Source: Parasporobacterium sp.
GTDB taxonomy: Bacteria > Bacillota > Clostridia > Lachnospirales > Lachnospiraceae
Direction of reading: 5' to 3'
Assembly (NCBI GenBank): GCA_017510065.1
Contig: JAFWOB010000100.1
Location: 25,183-89,182 of the forward strand
DNA: 64,000 bases
Shown: piece by piece, positions 59,230 to 64,000 of the stretch
Layout of the letters: each line of letters begins with the position of its first letter
Numbering within the stretch: position 1 is the stretch's first letter
The notes under the pieces: model-generated
What the model was told of the DNA's origin: nothing
Database searches by the model: none
What the model saw: the letters and a program-made list of their open reading frames with translations, nothing else
Made by a program: the position numbers and the translations under genes

Positions 59230-60528
59230 TCAAGACATATAGCCGAATACCCTGGGAAGCAGAAGAACCACATCCGGCAGATAGGCTAATATAAATGTTG
59301 TAGCAAACGACGCGATCACAAAGGGCCAGATATTTTTCACCAAAGGTTTAAATCCGACCCCCGACACATTACAGGTGATAAACAGTACCTGCCCTACAGG
59401 CGGGGTGATCATACCGATCGTGATCATCAGGGAGAAAATGATCCCGAAATGCACCACATCCATCCCGATCGCCTGGATCAGGGGGAACATGACCGGAATA
59501 AAGATCAGGGTTGCGGAAGACATATCCAGCACACAGCCTACCAGCACCAGGATAAACAGGATCAGTAAAATGATCAGATACTTGTTGGTCGTCAGAGATG
59601 TGATCGCTGAAATGATCTTGGTGGGAATATTGTCCTTGGCCATGGTCCACGCCAGCAGATTGCCGAAGGCGATGATCATGAAAATGGCGCCCGTGGAGAT
59701 CGCCGACCGGAACATCATTTCCGGAATCTTCTTAAAGTTCAGTTCCCGGTAGATGAGGCTGGCAATAAACGCAGCCACGACCGCCACTGCACCTGCTTCC
59801 ACCGCAGTACAGAAACCGGTCAGCACGCCGCCGATGATAATGGTAGGCACCAGAAGCGCAGGAATAGCCTTGAGGAAGGAGAGCAGGAATTTTTTCCAAC
59901 TGAATTTTCCTTCCGGTTTTTTAATATCCTTTCCGATCTTTCCATTCTTTCTCGTGGTGATAAACACCGTAATACAGTAGGCCAGCGCCAGGATCACGCC
60001 CGGTATGATGCCTGCAATAAACATATATTTGATCGAAACTTCCGTCAGATAACAATAGAAGATGAACATGGTGCTGGGCGGTATGATGGGTCCCAGAACA
60101 GAAGCGCCTGAGATCAGGGCTCCTGAAAAGGATCTGGGGTAACCGTCCTTTTCCAGTTCTCCCGGAAGGATCTGATTAAGCAATGCTGCATTGGCCTGGG
60201 CTGATCCCAGGATTGCTGCCAGAATTGCAGAAAGAGCGATGGTACAATAGGCAAGCCCTCCTCTCACATGGCCCAGGAAAGATCTCAGAAACTCCAGCAG
60301 CCTTTTGGTGATACCGCCGCCGTTCATGATCTCCCCCGCCATAATAAAGAAGGGAATGCAGGATATACTGATAATATTAACAGCATTGAACATACGCCCG
60401 ATAATGATGCCGAAATAGGAAGAATTTCCCATCATAGCAATATGGGCAACACCGAACATTCCCAACGCTATGGCGATGGGCATGCCGATACATAAGAGAA
60501 CGGCAAAAACCAGGATTGCTACGATCAT
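59230..60528 (-). CDS. dctM: TRAP transporter large permease
   Basis: 432-residue DctM with about twelve helices. PIAIALGMFGVAHIAMMG and FFIMAGEIMNGGGITKRL are family motifs; STMFIFYCYLTEVSIKYMFIA and MITIGMITPPVGQVLFI others (each shortened). It overlaps dctQ by four bases (ATGA). Uses a Na+ gradient to import a carboxylate delivered by DctP. Confidence 0.95.
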   Translation of the reverse strand: MIVAILVFAVLLCIGMPIAIALGMFGVAHIAMMGNSSYFGIIIGRMFNAVNIISISCIPFFIMAGEIMNGGGITKRLLEFLRSFLGHVRGGLAYCTIALSAILAAILGSAQANAALLNQILPGELEKDGYPRSFSGALISGASVLGPIIPPSTMFIFYCYLTEVSIKYMFIAGIIPGVILALAYCITVFITTRKNGKIGKDIKKPEGKFSWKKFLLSFLKAIPALLVPTIIIGGVLTGFCTAVEAGAVAVVAAFIASLIYRELNFKKIPEMMFRSAISTGAIFMIIAFGNLLAWTMAKDNIPTKIISAITSLTTNKYLIILLILFILVLVGCVLDMSSATLIFIPVMFPLIQAIGMDVVHFGIIFSLMITIGMITPPVGQVLFITCNVSGVGFKPLVKNIWPFVIASFATTFILAYLPDVVLLLPRVFGYMS

Positions 60529-61049
60529 GATGTCATTACCCCCTCTTTTTTGTCAGAATTCATGTTTTTCAGATTAATGATATTGCCGATGACTTTTTCC
60601 ACGGTAAACAATGTCATGCATAGAAAACCGATGGGAATCCCAAGATAAATCCAGCGGATGGAAATCCCGCCGAGCTCAATGCTCTTCTGGTTGACGATGG
60701 AAGGTTTGAAAAAAGTTTCCGTTCCCATCTTGGTCAGCCAGAACGCAAATGCCAGAATCAGAATGTTTACAATGATCTCCATGATGAGTTTTTTCTTCGC
60801 TCCCAGTTTCTGGACCACGAGATCAAAACTGACCAGCTGTCCTTTCCGGAAAGCAGCTGCGCCTCCCAGGAACGTACACCAGACGATCATATATCTGACC
60901 AGCACCTCAGACCACAAAAAGGTCTGAGAAAAAAAGTATCTTCGAATAACTTCCACAAATGTCAGCAATGTCATGAAAATCAGCAGCGCAGCTACAAAGT
61001 ATTTTAGGATTGTAAATACACAATCACAGATTTTCGATAATATTTTCAT
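60525..61049 (-). CDS. dctQ: TRAP transporter small permease
   Basis: 174-residue DctQ with four helices. FVEVIRRYFFSQTFLWSEVL and TFLGGAAAFRKGQLVSFDL are the small-subunit signatures. GGAAGGTGAG precedes ATG 61049. A terminator lies between it and dctP upstream, so the permeases are probably made at lower level than the binding protein. Confidence 0.93.
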   Translation of the reverse strand: MKILSKICDCVFTILKYFVAALLIFMTLLTFVEVIRRYFFSQTFLWSEVLVRYMIVWCTFLGGAAAFRKGQLVSFDLVVQKLGAKKKLIMEIIVNILILAFAFWLTKMGTETFFKPSIVNQKSIELGGISIRWIYLGIPIGFLCMTLFTVEKVIGNIINLKNMNSDKKEGVMTS

Positions 61050-61070
61050 AACTCACCTTCCCGCTGTAAG

Positions 61071-61108
61071 AAAAAAGCATACCGGATGGTTTTTGCCATC
61101 CGGTATGC
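61071..61108 (-). terminator. Intra-operon terminator after dctP
   Basis: Perfect 13-bp stem (61077-61089 with 61096-61108) followed on the minus strand by six Ts. Partial read-through would lower expression of dctQM and the downstream catabolic genes relative to dctP. Confidence 0.9.
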
Positions 61109-61123
61109 AGCTGAATAATCTCT

Positions 61124-62164
61124 TTATTCTGCTTCTTTCATAGCTTCAACGGCAACAACGAAATCCTTCATAAGCGGATCTGCATCCTCTCCGGTATATT
61201 TATCGATAACCGGCTGAACGGCTTCTACCCAGGCATCAAAATCTGTCAGTTCGCTGACCACAACGCCGTTTTCTTCCAGGCCTTTCTTGCAGAATGCATC
61301 GCCCTGGACGACTGTCTCGCTGAAGAATTTCTCCATGCACTCATCCATAACGCCTGTCATGAAGTCCCAGTAGCCTTCCGGAAGGGAATCTACAAAGTCT
61401 TTATTGAAGACATTGAAGGACGGATACGGATACATACCGATTTCAGTCCAGTTGGTAAGAACTTCGAAATGGTTCTGGAAATAAGCGGAACCGTAGTTCA
61501 CGTCTTCACCGGTAACCTGGCCGTTCTTTAATGCGGAGTATACTTCCGTATAGTCTACCGGGGTAGGATTGCAGCCTAACAGCTGAAGAGCTTCTGTCAA
61601 CATAGCTGAGGAAGCAGTACGGATCTTCTCACCCTGGATGTCTGCCAGGCTGGTGACCGGTTTGCTCACCATACCGATATGACGCATACCGGAGTCGATG
61701 GCGCCGTAGATATAAACGGAACCGATCATTTCTTCTGTCTGCGCAACAATGGCTTTCCATTCCGGTGAATTCAGAGCCTTCCACTCCAGATCATAGCTGG
61801 TGATCAGGAACGGCAGCTGGAAGATCTCACAATTGGGATTGTAAGACTGATAGGTGGCGATACCTGCCGTGCAGGCTTCGATCTGTCCGTCGACCGTCTG
61901 CTGGAAGGTCTCATACTGGTTGCCCAGAGCAGCGCCGGGCTGATAATCTACGGTGATCATTCCGCCTGATTCGGTCTGGATCCTGTCGATCCATTCTTCT
62001 ACCATAGAAGCGTCGGTGGAACCTGCTTTGCCTGCAGAAGCAAAGGTAAAGGATACCGGGGTATCAAAAACAACATCGGCGGTTTCTGCAGCGAATGCCG
62101 GGGTGATTGCAGCAACCATGACTGCTGCCAGAATGACTGCCATCATTTTTCCAAATAGTTTCAT
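61124..62164 (-). CDS. dctP: TRAP transporter substrate-binding protein
   Basis: 346 residues with a Sec signal (MKLFGKMMAVILAAVMVAAI, AFA-AE). FTFASAGKAGSTDASMVEEW, then GGMITVDYQPGAALGNQYET, IRTASSAMLTEALQLLGCNP and EVYSALKNGQVTGEDVNY match DctP; the Arg in KIRTAS contacts the ligand carboxylate in the family. AAGGAGG precedes ATG 62164. It is followed by a strong terminator. Confidence 0.93.
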   Translation of the reverse strand: MKLFGKMMAVILAAVMVAAITPAFAAETADVVFDTPVSFTFASAGKAGSTDASMVEEWIDRIQTESGGMITVDYQPGAALGNQYETFQQTVDGQIEACTAGIATYQSYNPNCEIFQLPFLITSYDLEWKALNSPEWKAIVAQTEEMIGSVYIYGAIDSGMRHIGMVSKPVTSLADIQGEKIRTASSAMLTEALQLLGCNPTPVDYTEVYSALKNGQVTGEDVNYGSAYFQNHFEVLTNWTEIGMYPYPSFNVFNKDFVDSLPEGYWDFMTGVMDECMEKFFSETVVQGDAFCKKGLEENGVVVSELTDFDAWVEAVQPVIDKYTGEDADPLMKDFVVAVEAMKEAE

Positions 62165-62213
62165 TGTAATCCTCCTTATGTATGATTTTATTTATAAAGC
62201 GTCCTGCTTTACT

Positions 62214-62894
62214 CTATTGAATGGGTGACATGGGCATGGCTTCCCAGATACTGCTGTCGAAATCCCGCAGACAGGAAGACAGCTGTTTGAATGCCCGGCT
62301 GTAGGCCGGATCTTTCCTTAATGCCTGAATGGTATCTGTTCTTTGCTGCAGGGACTTGTAAGCCCGCATCTCAAAGATGCATTCCGGACCGGAATCGCTG
62401 GTAAAATAGCCCAGAGTGTAAGGAACGATTTTATCAGCCAGGGGATAAAGGGTATTCCGGATCATTTCCAATGCGTCCTCTATGTATCCGGGCTTTACAT
62501 AATAAGTATTCCATTCGATCATTCGCTTCCCAACAGCTTCATCCTGGAACACAGGGTTCTGCGGATCACGGTCCTGAATGGGAGAAAAATCTGTGGGAAT
62601 GATGCAGATACTTCTCTGGATCCGGATGCAGGTGTCTGCGCCGCCCTCTCCGTTGGTGAAGGCCTGCTTGTCCATGCCGGACAGGTAATTCCGTCTGCAT
62701 TCATCCCGGTGATCATGATCTTCATAGGCGAACAGCTGGATCGTGGTATTGACTTCCCCGTTGGATCTGGTAAACAGCCCCATGTTAAACCCAAGATACT
62801 TTGCTGTGATGGCATATCCCGACTCCTGATAGATCTTCAGAAATCTCCGAAACTGATCCGGCTTATGGGTATAGGTTCTCATATCAATGACCAT
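62214..62894 (-). CDS. NIPSNAP-family protein
   Basis: 226 residues with two ferredoxin-like (dimeric alpha-beta barrel) halves: MVIDMRTYTHKPDQFRRFLK at the start and ERIM-like repeats in MIEWNTYYVKPGYIEDAL. NIPSNAP proteins are small-molecule-binding proteins of uncertain role, often in catabolic or tailoring clusters. AGGAGG precedes ATG 62894. First gene of the twelve-gene operon, directly opposite the GntR operator region. Confidence 0.8.
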   Translation of the reverse strand: MVIDMRTYTHKPDQFRRFLKIYQESGYAITAKYLGFNMGLFTRSNGEVNTTIQLFAYEDHDHRDECRRNYLSGMDKQAFTNGEGGADTCIRIQRSICIIPTDFSPIQDRDPQNPVFQDEAVGKRMIEWNTYYVKPGYIEDALEMIRNTLYPLADKIVPYTLGYFTSDSGPECIFEMRAYKSLQQRTDTIQALRKDPAYSRAFKQLSSCLRDFDSSIWEAMPMSPIQ

Positions 62895-62924
62895 TTTGTC
62901 CTCCTGTTCCTATCTGGCCGCTCC

Positions 62925-62955
62925 AATAAATCAAATATTGCATATTTGATTTATT
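62925..62955. promoter_or_regulatory. Operator palindrome for the GntR/FCD regulator
   Basis: Perfect inverted repeat with 14-bp arms (aataaatcaaatat, 62925-62938, and complement, 62942-62955) around TGC. A second, weaker ATCAAAT/ATTTGAT pair lies at 63038-63071, just before the gntR ribosome site. The main palindrome overlaps the gntR -35 box and sits 30 bp before the NIPSNAP gene start. Confidence 0.8.
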
Positions 62956-62966
62956 AACTATATAAT
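62938..62966 (+). promoter_or_regulatory. Promoter of the GntR regulator gene
   Basis: TTGCAT (62938-62943), 17 bp, TATAAT (62961-62966). The -35 box lies in the palindrome, implying autoregulation. Confidence 0.8.
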
Positions 62967-63084
62967 CTGCTTATTAAAAATGCTATGCATGAGGAAGCCA
63001 AAAATCTTCCTGATTGTTGGTTTATTTTTAAAAATAAAATCAAATCGTTATTTTTTTAAGAAAATTTGATTAGGAGGATGCCGA

Positions 63085-63870
63085 ATGAAAGAAGCACTCT
63101 CTAAAAATGAATTTGCTTACCGCAGACTGAAAGAAGAGATCACCTCAGGCTTTTTTGCTCCCGGAGAGAAACTGGTGGTGAGTTCCATCTGCAAAAGATA
63201 TCAGGTCTCTCCTATGCCTGTCCGGAACGCCATCAACAAACTGCAGTCTGAAGGGTTTGTCGCCGTTACTCCTATGTGCGGTGCCCGTGTTCATGTATGG
63301 AATTATGATTCTTTCTGCAGTCTGATGCAGATTTCCACGGTTTTGGAAAAAACAGCCTCAAGGCTGGCCGCTTATTATATAACAGACGAGGTACTGGAGG
63401 AACTGAAAGCCATCTGCAGGAAAATGGAATCGGCCGGAATGTCACGGAATTACCAGCTCTATGAACAGTATAATCATTCCTTCCATTTTCTGATCTACCG
63501 GCAGTGCCGCAATGACGACCTGTTTGAGCAGATCCGGGAGCTGCACGAGAAAACCTACCCCTATACTTCAATCTCTTTTCATACTGCAGGCAGGATCCAG
63601 CTGTCCATGGCCCAGCATAAAGAATGGCTGATTGCTCTGGAAAACCATGACGCCGCATCCAGCGAAGCAATCTGCAACCTGCAGCGTGTCCAGTCCTACA
63701 GCAACTTCCTGACTTACCTGGAGAGTTGTCTGGAACATCTGGATAATGCGGAGGCGAACTATTATATATATGGATTCGGGAGTAATTTTACCAATATGTC
63801 CATAGAAGAGATCAGAAACAAACTGGTCTCTTACCGGGAGGCCATGGATATTCTGAGAACAATCGAGTAG
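63085..63870 (+). CDS. GntR-family regulator, FCD (FadR) subfamily
   Basis: 261 residues. GntR winged helix at about 8-75 (YRRLKEEITSGFFAPGEKLV, SPMPVRNAINKLQSEGFV), then an all-helical FCD ligand domain (about 85-225; HSFHFLIYRQCRND and AQHKEWLIALENHD contain the likely metal-binding His). AGGAGG precedes ATG 63085. It diverges from the catabolic operon over a palindromic operator, so it probably represses that operon until a pathway metabolite binds. The stop codon coincides with the end of an antisense group II intron, so the last few residues may not be native. Confidence 0.88.
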   Translation: MKEALSKNEFAYRRLKEEITSGFFAPGEKLVVSSICKRYQVSPMPVRNAINKLQSEGFVAVTPMCGARVHVWNYDSFCSLMQISTVLEKTASRLAAYYITDEVLEELKAICRKMESAGMSRNYQLYEQYNHSFHFLIYRQCRNDDLFEQIRELHEKTYPYTSISFHTAGRIQLSMAQHKEWLIALENHDAASSEAICNLQRVQSYSNFLTYLESCLEHLDNAEANYYIYGFGSNFTNMSIEEIRNKLVSYREAMDILRTIE

Positions 63871-64000
63871 GAGGAAATTCCTCTTCTGAGTGAGGAATTT
63901 CCGACCTCTCACACCACCGTACGTACCGTTCGGTATACGGCGGTTCAACCAATTTAACAAACGACACACCTCTCGGTGTAGTAGTCGACCATTGAGACTA
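63867..64000 (-). mobile_element. Group II intron, 3' end (domains V and VI), runs off the window
   Basis: On the minus strand, domain V reads as a hairpin at 63946-63911 (ACCGCCGTATACC-GAAC-GGTACGTACGGTGGT, split here to show its loop), followed by GTGTGAGAGGTCGG and domain VI, an 11-bp perfect stem (63873-63883 with 63892-63902). These are the conserved last ~80 nt of bacterial group II introns. The predicted 3' boundary (ending AC) falls near 63867, at the gntR stop. The maturase and the 5' end lie beyond the window. Confidence 0.82.

Noticed and set aside
63568-63969. Minus-strand frame at the right edge as intron maturase
   Set aside because: It overlaps gntR and the intron's domain V/VI and shows no reverse-transcriptase or maturase motifs; the real maturase would be beyond 64000.

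Overview
The window reads as a chromosomal segment of an anaerobic Clostridia-class Firmicute, most likely a gut Lachnospiraceae-type bacterium. The evidence is dense AGGAGG ribosome sites, mixed GC of roughly half, YesM/YesN two-component genes, a tRNA without encoded CCA, a 4Fe-4S aldo/keto reductase and a zinc-tailed SecA. The species cannot be fixed from sequence alone.

Layout. 0-5 kb: a truncated coiled-coil membrane protein, a sirtuin, glucose-6-phosphate isomerase and an MTA/SAH deaminase. 4.77-5.0 kb: a large, pseudoknotted structured RNA. 5-9.4 kb: a MurG-like transferase, an exported protein, a lipase-like hydrolase and glycerol kinase. 9.7-13.9 kb: a TPP-riboswitch operon encoding a pyrimidine-precursor ABC transporter followed by a TatD-like hydrolase and a histidine phosphatase. 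14-20 kb: a YczE-type membrane protein, a double flavodoxin, and the metY-cysK sulfur operon behind a cysteine-rich leader peptide and attenuator, then an Fe-S aldo/keto reductase. 20-26 kb: a MATE transporter fused to a GHKL ATPase and a heterodimeric ABC exporter. 26-31.7 kb: a Liv-type amino-acid/amide importer with a cyclase-family hydrolase. 31.7-33.4 kb: an ABC-F ATPase behind a leader ORF and attenuator, the layout of drug-inducible ribosome protection genes. 34-41 kb: a YesM/YesN two-component pair with a GH43-like glycosidase, a membrane SGNH-like protein and an orphan sugar-binding protein. 41.7 kb: tRNA-Ser(UGA). 42-53.5 kb: housekeeping genes (IspD, t6A genes TsaB/D/E with RimI and RNase Z, homoserine dehydrogenase, RF2, SecA, Hpf). 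53.6-63 kb: a twelve-gene TRAP-fed catabolic operon (NIPSNAP, TRAP, flavoprotein, amidohydrolase, cupin, HpcH/HpaI aldolase, CoA-transferase, BKACE) facing a GntR/FCD regulator. The right edge is the 3' end of a group II intron abutting the regulator.

The most unusual signal is noncoding. Four intergenic arrays (9.52, 16.2, 33.64 and 41.3 kb) consist of divergent AT-rich units whose inverted half-sites keep fixed geometry. Two arrays use CATG half-sites exactly 29 bp apart and repeat every 52 bp. One uses TTCT/AGAA half-sites 28 bp apart and repeats every 40-43 bp. One uses ATGCATGAT sites about 41 bp apart in mirror orientation. Constant spacing with diverged interiors suggests a DNA-phased structure. 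The second highlight is the metY leader: a 39-codon ORF with a TCMCCRM cluster, a protector hairpin, an exact 10-nt antiterminator and a terminator, which together outline cysteine-responsive attenuation.
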